Shown: positions 1 through 8,103 of the stretch, piece after piece
Layout: each line of letters begins with the position of its first letter
Numbering within the stretch: position 1 is the stretch's first letter
Assembly: GCA_037189985.1 (NCBI GenBank)
Contig: JBBCJX010000014.1
Coordinates: 196,796 to 260,795, forward strand
Source: UBA2031 sp037189985
Lineage (GTDB): Bacteria; Pseudomonadota; Gammaproteobacteria; Pseudomonadales; Moraxellaceae
Direction of reading: 5' to 3'
DNA: 64,000 bases
The notes under the pieces: generated by a model
Database searches by the model: none
What the model was told of the DNA's origin: nothing
Seen by the model: the letters and a program-made list of their open reading frames with translations, nothing else
Made by a program: the position numbers and the translations under genes

Positions 1-1
1 C

Positions 2-886
2 GGCGCATTCATTTCGCAAACTGGCGGCCATGGGGATTTCCGACTCCCCAGTGAGCTGCCTGCTCGTCCCAATGACTTCAGCTATAGCGAACGCGTCGGC
101 GCTGCCGTGATTGCCGACAGCCCGGACATGGTACGCAAACGCGCACGCGAACAACTCGCACTCGGTGCCTCGCAGATCAAGCTGATGGCAGGGGGTGGGG
201 TCTCTTCGCACTACGACCCTCTGGACGTAACGCAATACACCACAGCCGAATTGCAGGCTGCAGTGGAAGCCGCTGAAAACTGGGGCACCTACGTGGCCGT
301 GCATGCCTATACGCCACGCGCCGTGCGACAGGCACTGGAGGCTGGCGTGAAATGCATAGACCATGGCCAGTTGCTGGACGATGCCACAGCCAAACTGATG
401 GCGCAGAAAGGGGCATGGTGGAGCCTGCAGCCCTTCATCGACGACGGGCACTCCACTTTTGCCGAGGGCAGTCCTAACCGCATCAAACAACTGGAAATGT
501 ACAAAGGCACAGACACAGCCTATGCGCTGGCAAAGAAATACAAGATCAAGACCGCTTGGGGTAGCGACATCCTCTTCAGTGCCACCAACGCGGCACGCCA
601 GGGCAGCAAGCTGACAACAATGACGCGTTGGTACACGCCAGCCGAAGTGCTCACCATGGCCACACGCCAGAACGCAGAGCTGCTGGCGCTCTCCGGCGCA
701 CGCAATCCCTATCCGGGCAAGCTGGGCGTAGTGGAGGAAGGTGCACTGGCCGACCTGCTGCTGGTGGGCGGCAACCCGCTGGAAAACATTGCGCTGATCG
801 AAGACCCTGCCAACAACTTCGTGGTCATCATGAAGGACGGGAAAATCTACAAGGACATGCTGCCAGCAACTCTGAAAGCAAAGTGA
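2..886 (+). CDS. Amidohydrolase family protein, C-terminal part (5' truncated by window edge)
   Basis: The reading frame is open from base 2, so the start lies outside the window; about 294 codons are visible. Metal-dependent hydrolase of the imidazolonepropionase-like amidohydrolase group, which cleaves amide or related bonds. Visible family marks, in order: a GGHGD segment close to the left edge, an IKLMAGGG segment whose Lys is normally carboxylated and bridges two metals, AVHAY and CIDHG with metal-binding His, and WGSD with the catalytic Asp. The C-terminus is the usual amidohydrolase strand region (GALADLLLVGGNPLENI). The substrate cannot be told; an Xaa-Pro dipeptidase-like role is possible. 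A terminator hairpin follows directly. Confidence 0.85.
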   Translation, partial: GAFISQTGGHGDFRLPSELPARPNDFSYSERVGAAVIADSPDMVRKRAREQLALGASQIKLMAGGGVSSHYDPLDVTQYTTAELQAAVEAAENWGTYVAVHAYTPRAVRQALEAGVKCIDHGQLLDDATAKLMAQKGAWWSLQPFIDDGHSTFAEGSPNRIKQLEMYKGTDTAYALAKKYKIKTAWGSDILFSATNAARQGSKLTTMTRWYTPAEVLTMATRQNAELLALSGARNPYPGKLGVVEEGALADLLLVGGNPLENIALIEDPANNFVVIMKDGKIYKDMLPATLKAK

Positions 887-898
887 AGCGCTTTCTGG

Positions 899-930
899 AA
901 AAGCGTGGACAAGCTCCTGCCCACGCTTTT
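899..930. terminator. Bidirectional intrinsic terminator
   Basis: Perfect 10-bp stem AAAAGCGTGG / CCACGCTTTT around a 12-nt loop, with A and T runs at the stem base. It lies between the convergent amidohydrolase and outer-membrane protein genes and can serve both. Confidence 0.75.
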
Positions 931-947
931 CATTCAGGCAGATGGCA

Positions 948-1457
948 TCAGAAGTTGTAAATCAGATTTGCCGAAATCTGGTCCACGTCCTGCTCGACCA
1001 GCGTGTACTCGATCTCAAGCGCACCCTTGCCGAAGCGGACGCCACCACCAACACCAAAACTCAGGCCTGTATCACTTTCATCATCGATGAGGCCAACACA
1101 GGTGTCTCGCGACGTCAGCCCTTCATTCAGGATCCCGATTCTCCCCTTGAAAAAAACCTTCCCAGAGCTTCTGAACGCGCCATACACCGCTGCCGTATCA
1201 AACTCCAGAATGCAGCCCGGAATGGAATCCGGCTTGAGGTCACTTGCCGTGAATGCTGCTTCAACGCTCAAGCCGTTGGCAATACGGTAGCCTCCCACCA
1301 AGCCACCCGCACTGCCGCCGCTCATGCCATCTACATCCACTTTATGCTTGCCCGCAGTGACTCCCAGATAAAAACCACTGTCAGCAACCTCTTCAGCATG
1401 CGTAACCCCTGTCGTGCACATGGCCACAAGCATGGCCAATCCAGCTTTCTTCAACAT
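948..1457 (-). CDS. Small outer-membrane beta-barrel protein
   Basis: 169 residues. The N-terminus is a signal peptide ending near THA-EE, followed by a GFYLGVTAGKHK opening strand typical of small eight-stranded OmpA-like barrels. The chain shows alternating glycine-rich strands (GGLVGGYRIANGLSVEAAF, SFGVGGGVRFGKGALEIEY) and ends in aromatic Phe (IYNF), the usual signal for BAM insertion. A purine-rich ribosome site (AGGAAGGG) precedes the ATG. Two Cys pairs may form disulfides. No enzymatic motif is visible; a structural or adhesion role is inference. A second barrel of the same style lies at 38381-39043. Confidence 0.75.
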   Translation of the reverse strand: MLKKAGLAMLVAMCTTGVTHAEEVADSGFYLGVTAGKHKVDVDGMSGGSAGGLVGGYRIANGLSVEAAFTASDLKPDSIPGCILEFDTAAVYGAFRSSGKVFFKGRIGILNEGLTSRDTCVGLIDDESDTGLSFGVGGGVRFGKGALEIEYTLVEQDVDQISANLIYNF

Positions 1458-1628
1458 TATTTTCCCTTCCTGTAGTTAATAATCCTTACCACGTACGATG
1501 CGTGCCGACCCCGTACATGTAAATCCAACATGACGATTCACAGGAATTCGCATATCGCATAAATCAGCGGGGCAGCTTCTTCTTGCTCTGCGGGTATGGC
1601 GTGCTCATTTATACAGGCCGACGCGCAT

Positions 1629-1672
1629 GTACCCATTTAAGGTACATGGGTCGACGTACCGTAAATGGGTAC
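1629..1672. promoter_or_regulatory. Palindromic operator upstream of XRE regulator
   Basis: A perfect 11-bp inverted repeat GTACCCATTTA (1629-1639) and TAAATGGGTAC (1662-1672), with a further GTACATGGGT copy at 1642-1651 between the arms. It ends 2 bp before the chosen ATG at 1675, as expected for an autoregulated helix-turn-helix repressor. The role is inferred from position and symmetry. Confidence 0.55.
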
Positions 1673-1674
1673 GC

Positions 1675-1944
1675 ATGACTTACAGCATCAACACAGGTGA
1701 AATGCAGGCCCTTTGTGCCTGGCTACGCTCGGCACGGAAAGCCCAAGCTTTGTCCATGCGTGATCTGGCAGCGCGACTGGAAAAGCCCCACTCCTATGTG
1801 CAGAAGGTGGAACAGGGAGATCGTCGGCTGGATGTGGTGGAGTACGTCTGGTATTGCGAGGCACTGGGCCTCAGCCCTCAGGAAGGGTTGGCGGTTTTGA
1901 ACAGCGCCGGGAAGACAAGACGGGCAACTTCACAGAAATGGTAA
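1675..1944 (+). CDS. XRE-family helix-turn-helix transcriptional regulator
   Basis: 89 residues, essentially a lone Cro/C1-type DNA-binding domain. The helix-turn-helix is clear: LRSARKAQALSMRDLAARL, then a recognition helix around KPHSYVQKVEQGDRRLDVVE. The 'YVQKVEQGxRRLDVxE' pattern is common in small XRE proteins. An upstream in-frame ATG at 1627 would add 16 residues encoded by the palindrome; I prefer 1675 because the palindrome then lies just upstream as an operator. Neither start has a strong ribosome site. Targets are unknown; autoregulation is likely from the palindrome. Confidence 0.75.
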   Translation: MTYSINTGEMQALCAWLRSARKAQALSMRDLAARLEKPHSYVQKVEQGDRRLDVVEYVWYCEALGLSPQEGLAVLNSAGKTRRATSQKW

Positions 1945-1960
1945 TTGCCCTGCCGGAAGA

Positions 1961-1993
1961 TTCATCAGGCAAGTCCTGAGCCTGCCTGATGAA
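1961..1993. terminator. Stem-loop between convergent genes
   Basis: Perfect 11-bp stem TTCATCAGGCA / TGCCTGATGAA with an 11-nt loop between the XRE gene and the DUF1456 gene. There is no clear T run on either strand, so termination is plausible but not certain. Confidence 0.4.
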
Positions 1994-1999
1994 CCAGGG

Positions 2000-2461
2000 T
2001 CAAGCTCTCACACGCAGCGTCAAACCCTTGAGGAAGTTCCGCAAAATCTGGTCGCCACAGCCACGGTAGTTGCGCTGTCCTTCCTTGCGAAAAAACGAAC
2101 TCAGTTCCGGCTTGGTGACACGGAAACCGGCCAACTCGAAAACGGCAAACATGTCGCCTTCTTTCAGGTTGAAGGCCACGCGCAATTTTTTCAGCACGGT
2201 GTTGTTGGTGAGTGGCAGGTCCAGCGCCGGCTCGGGGCGGCTCTCGTCGCGGCCGCGACGGTGGACCACCAGACCGTTGAGGAAGCAGGCCATGACTTCA
2301 TCCGGGCAGGGCTGGAAACCGTCTTCCTCTTCTTTCTTGAGGTAGACATTGAGTGCCCCTTTGCTCACGTTGCCGCCGCCCAAGGCGACGATGGCGGCCA
2401 CTTCGGCCTCGTTGATGTTCAGCATGTAGCGCACGCTGCGCAGCACATCGTTATTGATCAC
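2000..2461 (-). CDS. DUF1456 family protein (YehS-like)
   Basis: Two tandem copies of the DUF1456 repeat: NNDVLRSVRYMLNINEAEVAAIVALGG, and later TNNTVLKKLRVAFNLKEGDMFAVFELAGF, each ending in a short basic helix (VYLKKEEE, SFFRKEG). The family is a cytoplasmic alpha-helical protein of unknown function, about 155 residues long. I place the start at the GTG at 2461 because it has a GAGG ribosome site 5 nt upstream and the protein then begins like its relatives; an ATG at 2488 would add nine unlike residues. Each half probably binds a common ligand or partner, but nothing shows which. Confidence 0.85.
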   Translation of the reverse strand: MINNDVLRSVRYMLNINEAEVAAIVALGGGNVSKGALNVYLKKEEEDGFQPCPDEVMACFLNGLVVHRRGRDESRPEPALDLPLTNNTVLKKLRVAFNLKEGDMFAVFELAGFRVTKPELSSFFRKEGQRNYRGCGDQILRNFLKGLTLRVRA

Positions 2462-2682
2462 GGGAACCTCGGGGAAAGCGTGGCACACGGGCCGAAGCCA
2501 TGACTAACGGACAACCGTAGCGCCGCAAAAGGGCGGCAGTATTGCGGGATGCCGGCCCCGGTGCAATCGGCTGCCCTTCCGGCAGTTGCCGACATCGGGG
2601 CATTGCCTTTCAGGGTTCGCCACCCTATCTTGACGCAGCGGTCACGCATACCGCTCATAACAACAAGAAAAGGAGAACAACC

Positions 2683-2976
2683 ATGCGCCGCGCCCTTGCG
2701 CCCGTCCTTGCCGCCACAATGCTGCTCTCTGGCTGCTACATCAACATGGCCACCCCTACTCCCAACCTTACCGTGAAGCTGGATGCCGAGTCCGCCAGGA
2801 AGGAAGGATCCGCCACCTGCACCGAAGTGCTGTGGGGCTTCATATTCGGGGACTGCTCCATCAATACCGCCATGAAGAACGGTGGCCTGAGCAAGGTCCA
2901 CCATGTGGATTCCAAAACCAAGGTCATTTTCTATGGCCTGTACTCGGAAATGACCATCGTCGCACGCGGCGAGTAA
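2683..2976 (+). CDS. TRL-like family lipoprotein
   Basis: 97 residues. The ATG follows AAGGAG. The N-terminus is a lipoprotein signal (MLLSGC, lipidated Cys near residue 15). The body fits the TRL-like family (tRNA-associated-locus protein): a KEGSATCTEVLWGFIFGDCSI segment, then AAMKNGG-type (TAMKNGGLSKVHHVDSKT) and a final YSEMTIVARGE strand. The function of these small envelope proteins is not established. A strong terminator follows, so this is a single-gene unit. Confidence 0.8.
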   Translation: MRRALAPVLAATMLLSGCYINMATPTPNLTVKLDAESARKEGSATCTEVLWGFIFGDCSINTAMKNGGLSKVHHVDSKTKVIFYGLYSEMTIVARGE

Positions 2977-2990
2977 GCGCTCCGTACCCC

Positions 2991-3027
2991 GTACAGCCCT
3001 GTAAATACAGGGCTGTACCTGCTTTTT
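2991..3027 (+). terminator. Intrinsic terminator after TRL-like gene
   Basis: Stem GTACAGCCCTGTA / TACAGGGCTGTAC, 13 perfect base pairs with a tight loop, followed by CTGCTTTTTCC. Confidence 0.75.
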
Positions 3028-3095
3028 CCGGTAATTTCCCCGCCACTTGCCGTCATCACGCTACAATCCCGCGCTTCACGTTACCGGGAGCCCTC

Positions 3096-3437
3096 ATGTC
3101 CACACTACCTGCCTGCCCACAATGCCAGTCTGCTTTCACGTATGAAGACGGCAACAATCTCGTCTGCCCGGAGTGTGCCCACGAATGGCAGCCAGGCGAA
3201 GTCACAGGCAGCAGCAGTGAGGCTCGTATAATCAAGGACGCCAACGGCAATGTACTGGCCGACGGTGACACGGTGACGGTCATCAAGGACCTGAAAGTGA
3301 AGGGCTCGTCTTCCGTGGTGAAGGTGGGCACCAAAGTAAAGAACATTCGCCTGGTGGATGGCGATCACGACATCGATTGCAAGATCGACGGTTTCGGTGC
3401 CATGAAACTGAAATCAGAATTCGTGAAAAAAGCCTGA
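3096..3437 (+). CDS. yjdM: Zinc-ribbon protein YjdM (formerly PhnA)
   Basis: 113 residues, full family length. An N-terminal zinc ribbon has two Cys pairs (CPQCQSAFTYEDGNNLVCPEC), followed by the conserved HEW and the beta-rich C-terminal domain (IIKDANGNVLADGDTVTVIKDLKVKGSS, VVKVGTKVKNIRLV, DHDIDCKIDGFGAMKLKSEFVKK). The protein is a small cytosolic family once named for alkylphosphonate use; it is not a phosphonate hydrolase and its role remains unclear. It stands alone, with no phn genes nearby. The start is the ATG at 3096 after a GGGAG ribosome site. Confidence 0.93.
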   Translation: MSTLPACPQCQSAFTYEDGNNLVCPECAHEWQPGEVTGSSSEARIIKDANGNVLADGDTVTVIKDLKVKGSSSVVKVGTKVKNIRLVDGDHDIDCKIDGFGAMKLKSEFVKKA

Positions 3438-3469
3438 CCGTCCCTTTATCCGCCAGCAGCGAGCCCGCC

Positions 3470-3994
3470 ATGACCAAACTCCGCGACGAACAGATTTCTG
3501 CTGCCTCGGCCATTGCCGGCCTGATTGACCGTGAAACCTCCCTGCGGCCCGAGCTGCAGATACTGGCCTGTGCCCGCATGGCAGGAACCTTCCTCTTCCG
3601 TTCTTTTGCGCTGGCGCTCAATCCCGCGACTCCGGGCACATTGCTGAAGGCAGAAACCGCTGCGCAAAGCGGCCCGGCGCTGATCGGCCTCTTGGAATCA
3701 TCACTGAGCCGGCTGGGTATTTCTGCCTCCACCAGCGGACTGGACCTGAACAAGCTGCAACCCCTGCCTGATGCCCCGGCATTCCTGGATTCGCAGCGCC
3801 AGTGGGAACCCCGGCTCGCCGTGCTCCGGCAACAGTTCAGCCTGGGACTGGAGGAAATGGCCCAGGCCTGTGCCGTGGCCACAGCATTGCTTATCAAGAA
3901 ATCCGAGCAAAGCGTGCCGGTTGCCGCCATCACCGGCCGTGCCATCTACGGCTTCATTGAAGGCAGCAAGACCGTTCCTGAATCCTTCCACTGA
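3470..3994 (+). CDS. Hypothetical protein, mostly alpha-helical
   Basis: 174 residues, unrecognised. It begins 32 nt after yjdM. No signal peptide or long membrane segment is visible. The sequence reads as a soluble helical protein (ETSLRPELQILACARMAGTFLFRSFAL; LRQQFSLGLEEMAQACAVATALLIKK) with conserved-looking Cys residues in two of the helices. Codon use matches the neighbours. A start at 3470 is chosen because the upstream frame runs through yjdM in another phase. It may share the yjdM transcript. Confidence 0.65.
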   Translation: MTKLRDEQISAASAIAGLIDRETSLRPELQILACARMAGTFLFRSFALALNPATPGTLLKAETAAQSGPALIGLLESSLSRLGISASTSGLDLNKLQPLPDAPAFLDSQRQWEPRLAVLRQQFSLGLEEMAQACAVATALLIKKSEQSVPVAAITGRAIYGFIEGSKTVPESFH

Positions 3995-4156
3995 TCTGAA
4001 GGCGCGTTGTGCGGGCTACTGCCGCATGGCTTGTCAGCCTTGTGACGGCGTGACGCAGTATGTGTGGAGAGCTTTCCCGGCCAACCCCGAGGCCAGTTTC
4101 AGCCACTTCGTCTCCTCCTACTTCCCCCGACTTCCAATCTGACATACCATGTTGTC

Positions 4157-4170
4157 AGACAGATTTGTCT
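4157..4170. promoter_or_regulatory. Inverted repeat in the 343-bp gap before the monooxygenase gene
   Basis: AGACA-GATT-TGTCT, a 5+5 bp palindrome, lies in the otherwise featureless region 3995-4337. Further GTTGTC and CTGTCCAAC words surround it, giving a weak outer symmetry. It could be an operator for the monooxygenase gene 168 bp downstream. No good promoter could be fixed. Confidence 0.3.
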
Positions 4171-4337
4171 TTTCTGTCCAACAAGAAAAGCATCGCGGCC
4201 TTAAATGACTGAAAAATGGCCGCCCACCACCTCTCGCCCCTGATTGTTGCCTTCTAGCATAGGCTCCGCTTCACACGGGTTGGCTGTGGTTTTGCCCTGA
4301 TCTCCCCGTGTCCCACAACGCAAACAGGTACCCTCTC

Positions 4338-5831
4338 ATGGCCGCCACACACGTTGATGTCCTGATCATTGGCGCCGGTCTTTCCGGTATTGGCGCTGCT
4401 TACCATCTGCAGAAAAACTGCCCTGGCAAGACCTACACCATCCTTGAAGGACGCCATGCAATCGGGGGTACTTGGGACCTGTTCCGCTACCCCGGCATCC
4501 GCTCTGACTCCGACATGTACACCCTGGGCTACAACTTCAAGCCTTGGACGGACTACAGCAAGGTCATTGCCGACGGTCACACCATCCGCGAATACATCCA
4601 GGAAACCGCCCGTGAAAACGGGATCAACAGGCACATTCGCTTCGGCCACAAGGTGCTGAATGCCTCTTGGTCCACGCAAGATGCCACCTGGACAGTTGAA
4701 GTACAGAAAGAGGATGGCAGCACCACCACTTTCACTTGCAGCTTCATGATCTCCTGTACCGGCTACTACAACTACGAGGCCGGCTACACCCCGGAGTTCC
4801 CCGGCATCAAGAAATACAAGGGCACGGTGATCCATCCACAGAAGTGGCCTGAAAACCTGGATTACAGCGGCAAGAAAGTCGTGGTGATCGGCTCCGGCGC
4901 CACTGCCGTCACACTGGTCCCGGCCATGACAGACAAGGCCGCTCACGTGACCATGCTGCAGCGCTCGCCCAGCTATGTGGCTTCGGTGCCGCAGAACGAC
5001 ATCATCTCGCAGAGCCTGCGCCGTTTCCTGCCGGAAATGGTGGTGTACCGCATGGGTCGCACACGCAATGTCGGCATACAGATGGGCGTGTTCAACCTGT
5101 CCAAGTCCAAGCCCAATGTGGTGAAGCGACTGCTGCTCACGCAGGTACGCGCACAGGTCGGCAAGGATTTCGACATGAAGCATTTCACGCCCGAGTACAA
5201 CCCTTGGGACGAGCGTCTTTGCGCCGTGCCGAACGGCGACCTTTTCAAGGTATTGCGCAAGGGCAAGGCATCCGTGGTGACCGACCACATCGACACTTTC
5301 ACGGCCAAGGGCATCAAGCTGAAATCCGGTGAGGAACTGGAGGCCGACATCATCGTCACGGCCACCGGCCTGGACCTGCAGTTGATGGGTGGCATGCAGC
5401 TCACTGTGGACGGCAAACCTTTCAATGCGCCGCAAGCCATGAACTACAAGGGCCTGATGTTCGAGAACCTGCCCAACCTGGCCATGATGTTCGGCTATAC
5501 CAACGCCTCCTGGACACTGAAGTCGGACATCAGCAGCGAATATGTCTGCCGTCTGCTCAAGTACATGGACAAGAAGGGGCTGCGTCAGGCCACGCCACGC
5601 AACAACGACAGTTCCGTGACCCAGGAAGATTTTGTGGCCATGCGCTCCGGCTACATCCAGCGTGCTGCCGGCAAACTGCCTAAGCAGGGCAGCAAGGCTC
5701 CCTGGAAGGTCTACATGAACTATGCACTGGACCTTGCAGCACTGCGCTACAAGTCGGTGGACGATGGCATCATGGAGTTCTCCAACCCGGCCCATGCCGC
5801 CAACCGCAGCAAAGTGGCCGTCGCCTCCTGA
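4338..5831 (+). CDS. almA: Flavin-binding monooxygenase, AlmA-like / type I Baeyer-Villiger family
   Basis: 497 residues, usual length. An FAD Rossmann motif GAGLSG lies at residues 12-17, followed by the family segment GGTWDLFRYPGIRSDSDMYT. YKGTVIHPQKW near residue 160 fits the FxGxxxHxxxW fingerprint of type I Baeyer-Villiger monooxygenases, and a second (NADPH) Rossmann motif GSGATA lies near residue 185. The N-terminal third closely resembles AlmA, reported as a putative long-chain n-alkane monooxygenase in Acinetobacter and Alcanivorax; ketone oxidation by an EtaA-like enzyme is the alternative. Start at ATG 4338; an in-frame GTG at 4308 has no ribosome site. The gene is monocistronic and ends at a strong terminator. 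The symbol is by similarity only. Confidence 0.8.
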   Translation: MAATHVDVLIIGAGLSGIGAAYHLQKNCPGKTYTILEGRHAIGGTWDLFRYPGIRSDSDMYTLGYNFKPWTDYSKVIADGHTIREYIQETARENGINRHIRFGHKVLNASWSTQDATWTVEVQKEDGSTTTFTCSFMISCTGYYNYEAGYTPEFPGIKKYKGTVIHPQKWPENLDYSGKKVVVIGSGATAVTLVPAMTDKAAHVTMLQRSPSYVASVPQNDIISQSLRRFLPEMVVYRMGRTRNVGIQMGVFNLSKSKPNVVKRLLLTQVRAQVGKDFDMKHFTPEYNPWDERLCAVPNGDLFKVLRKGKASVVTDHIDTFTAKGIKLKSGEELEADIIVTATGLDLQLMGGMQLTVDGKPFNAPQAMNYKGLMFENLPNLAMMFGYTNASWTLKSDISSEYVCRLLKYMDKKGLRQATPRNNDSSVTQEDFVAMRSGYIQRAAGKLPKQGSKAPWKVYMNYALDLAALRYKSVDDGIMEFSNPAHAANRSKVAVAS

Positions 5832-5844
5832 GCGTTGTCTGCCA

Positions 5845-5880
5845 AATAAAAAACCCGGCCATGTGCCGGGTTTTTTATTT
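5845..5880. terminator. Bidirectional intrinsic terminator
   Basis: AAATAAAAAACCCGGC / GCCGGGTTTTTTATTT around a 4-nt loop: a GC-rich stem with A and T runs on both sides, between convergent genes. Confidence 0.92.
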
Positions 5881-5905
5881 CACGCCGAAAACAATCAGAA
5901 CCCTT

Positions 5906-6556
5906 TCACGGCCCCCTATGCCAGCTCTGCTTGAGCCAGTCCATCAAGGGAAACACCAGATTGAAATTGTGGGTCTGCATAAGTTCACGCCGATGATGCC
6001 GGGCATGGTGCTGGCGCATCTGCCTGATCCAGGGCAAGCGTGCCAGCCAATTTTCTTCCGGCAAATGCTCGCAAGCATGGAAAAACTCGTACATGAGATA
6101 GCCTGCAACCAGCGTGGCCGAGAAGAGCACCGCAAAATTGACGCTGAGGAATGAAAGCAGGAAAAAGGAAGGCACTACCAGAAATACCGTGTAGACCACG
6201 ATCAGCCACGCCGGAAAAAGAATTACCCGCCAGTCTTTCAGGGTTTCATAGCGCATGCGGTCCTCCACAAAAAAACTGTGGTGGTCGCCGGTGTGGCGCT
6301 TGTAGAAAAGCGCGCCAATCTTGCGCTTCTTGTGCCCCAGCTCACGGTGCACCGTGTACTCGCCCCAACTGAACAACAGCAGTGCTGCCGGCAGGGCCAG
6401 CCACTCCAACGCCTGCATGGCATGAACGCGACTGAGGAAAAAGGCAATCACTGCAAAGCCGGCAAAGAATACAAAGCCCGCGTGCAGCCATACGTTGTAC
6501 AACGGGCTGATCTCCGCCCGGTAGCGCGCGCGAAAAGCATCAACATCATGGGCCAT
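5906..6556 (-). CDS. Sterol desaturase / fatty acid hydroxylase family membrane protein
   Basis: 216 residues. Several hydrophobic segments (WLHAGFVFFAGFAVIAFFL, LEWLALPAALLLF, FPAWLIVVYTVFLVVPSFFLLSFL, FAVLFSATLVAGYLMYEFF) alternate with the His motifs of the integral-membrane di-iron hydroxylases: HRELGH, HTGDHH, HACEH and HHARHH. Such enzymes hydroxylate or desaturate fatty acyl or sterol substrates at the membrane using oxygen. The ATG at 6556 is chosen for its GGAGG site 6 nt upstream; a GTG at 6568 overlaps that site. It converges on the AlmA-like gene; a shared lipid-oxidation role is inference. Confidence 0.85.
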   Translation of the reverse strand: MAHDVDAFRARYRAEISPLYNVWLHAGFVFFAGFAVIAFFLSRVHAMQALEWLALPAALLLFSWGEYTVHRELGHKKRKIGALFYKRHTGDHHSFFVEDRMRYETLKDWRVILFPAWLIVVYTVFLVVPSFFLLSFLSVNFAVLFSATLVAGYLMYEFFHACEHLPEENWLARLPWIRQMRQHHARHHRRELMQTHNFNLVFPLMDWLKQSWHRGP

Positions 6557-6780
6557 GGAAACCTCCACCCTCGTTCGACGGCATCATAGCCTCAGCCATG
6601 TTCCAGAGTTAAGGGGTGCAAGGCCCCTCCTTCAGGAACATGTACCACGACAAGACACTCATCCTGCTATTCGGCGTATGACAGGGCTGAAAATCAAACG
6701 ACTTCGATTGTGGCGCAATTGGCTGCCTGCATTACCATTTGTACGCAATCCAGCGACCGGAAATGAAAGGAGCACATGCC

Positions 6781-7167
6781 ATGGACACCGCATACAAGCC
6801 TCTGGGCCACACCAGTGTCTCTCCCTATCTTGTCGTCACGGGAGCCGACGCCACGATCACCTTCCTGGTCAAGGCACTGGGAGCCAGCGAGCTTTATCGG
6901 CTGGCAGGAGAGGATGGCCGTATCAGGCATGCGGAAGTAAGGCTGGATGACTCGGTACTGATGCTGGCCGACAGCATGGAGGGGTGGCCAGCCCAGTCGG
7001 CCCATGTACATGTGTATGTACCCGACGTCGATGCCGCCTACCAGCGCGCCCTGGCTGCCGGCGCCATCTCTGTTCAGGCGCCCGTAAAAAAGGAGGATGC
7101 GGACAAGCGCTGTGGTGTACAGGACAGTGGCGGCACCACTTGGTGGCTGGCCACCCTCATGGCGTGA
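6781..7167 (+). CDS. VOC family protein (PhnB/glyoxalase-like)
   Basis: 128 residues with the paired beta-alpha-beta-beta-beta modules of the vicinal-oxygen-chelate fold: SVSPYLVVTGADATITFLVKALGASE, HAEVRLDDSVLMLAD, HVHVYVPDVDAAYQRALAAGA and a closing GVQDSGGTTWWLAT. The pattern is the PhnB/YdcJ-like subgroup of bacterial VOC proteins, whose substrates are mostly unknown. The start at 6781 has AAAGGAG 8 nt upstream; the longer ATG at 6739 lacks one. Confidence 0.85.
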   Translation: MDTAYKPLGHTSVSPYLVVTGADATITFLVKALGASELYRLAGEDGRIRHAEVRLDDSVLMLADSMEGWPAQSAHVHVYVPDVDAAYQRALAAGAISVQAPVKKEDADKRCGVQDSGGTTWWLATLMA

Positions 7168-7349
7168 AAAGGGCAAGCACTCCCCCCCTCCCCCAGTCTT
7201 CCCTTTTGTTTCCCTTGCAAAGGGCAACTGTGAAAATGCCGGGCCGTGCCATTCGGCCCAAGCCGGATATCCCGTCCACAACATTTTATTAACGCCACTG
7301 CTCCGCGGGGGCAGTTACAATCAGTCCCCGCCACCCTCCCTTACCCGCC

Positions 7350-8075
7350 ATGAACGAGCCCGTACGCCTTTCCAAACGCCTGACCGAACGTTATGTGTGT
7401 TCTCGCCGCGAGGCCGAACTGCTGATCGAAGGTGGCTGGGTCACGGTGAATGGCGCCGTGGTGGAAGAGCCGCAATTCAAGGTCACTGGCGAAGACGAAG
7501 TGCTACTGCTTCCTGGCGCACGAGCTGAAGCCGTGGAGCCTGCCACCCTCCTCCTGCACTGGCCGGCAGACACTTCGCTTGATGCCACGAATCCAACCAC
7601 AGCGTTTCCTGTTTCAGCAGAGACACGCCATGCGGAAGACCGCTCCGGCATACGCCTTCTGCGCAAGCACTTGCAACGGCTCAACCCCATGCTGCAAATG
7701 GAACCCGGCATGGCAGGCCTCATGGTGCTCACACAGGATTGGCATGTGACACGCAAACTCACCGAGGATGCTGCCCTCATCGAGCAGGAGATCATTGTGG
7801 AGGTAAGCGGTAGCCTGGCCCCTAACGGGCTTGCTCTGCTCAACCACGGGCTCAGTTTCCAGGACAGGGCGCTGGCACCCGCCAAGGTCAGCTGGCAAAA
7901 CGAGAACCGCCTGCGCTTTGCCATCAAACATCCCCGGCCCGGCCAGATCACACATATGTGTGAGAGCGTCGGACTCTCGGTAAAAAATATGAAACGTATC
8001 CGTATCGGACGCATCAGCATGGCAGGCTTGCCCGTCATGCAATGGCGCTACCTGTCACGGCACGAGCGCTTCTGA
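7350..8075 (+). CDS. RNA pseudouridine synthase-like protein lacking the catalytic Asp
   Basis: 241 residues. An N-terminal S4 RNA-binding domain (RLSKRLTERYVCSRREAELLIEGGWVTVNG) is followed by the RsuA/RluB/RluF-type pseudouridine synthase fold (LLRKHL, ARKLTED-like, IEQEIIVEVSG, ITHMCESVGLSVKNMKRIRIG). In active enzymes the motif GRLDxxTxGL carries the catalytic Asp. Here the aligned stretch, residues 115-124, reads LQMEPGMAGL, with Glu-118 in place of Asp and the Gly-Arg lost. The rest of the core is intact, so the protein is probably an RNA-binding relative rather than a normal synthase. Confidence 0.8.
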   Translation: MNEPVRLSKRLTERYVCSRREAELLIEGGWVTVNGAVVEEPQFKVTGEDEVLLLPGARAEAVEPATLLLHWPADTSLDATNPTTAFPVSAETRHAEDRSGIRLLRKHLQRLNPMLQMEPGMAGLMVLTQDWHVTRKLTEDAALIEQEIIVEVSGSLAPNGLALLNHGLSFQDRALAPAKVSWQNENRLRFAIKHPRPGQITHMCESVGLSVKNMKRIRIGRISMAGLPVMQWRYLSRHERF

Positions 8076-8103
8076 CTCCCTCCCCCCATTCAGGACAAGC
8101 ATC

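Noticed and set aside
4254..5795. 513-codon minus-strand ORF across the monooxygenase gene
   Set aside because: It is antisense to a gene with clear FAD and NADPH motifs; high GC keeps the opposite frame open.
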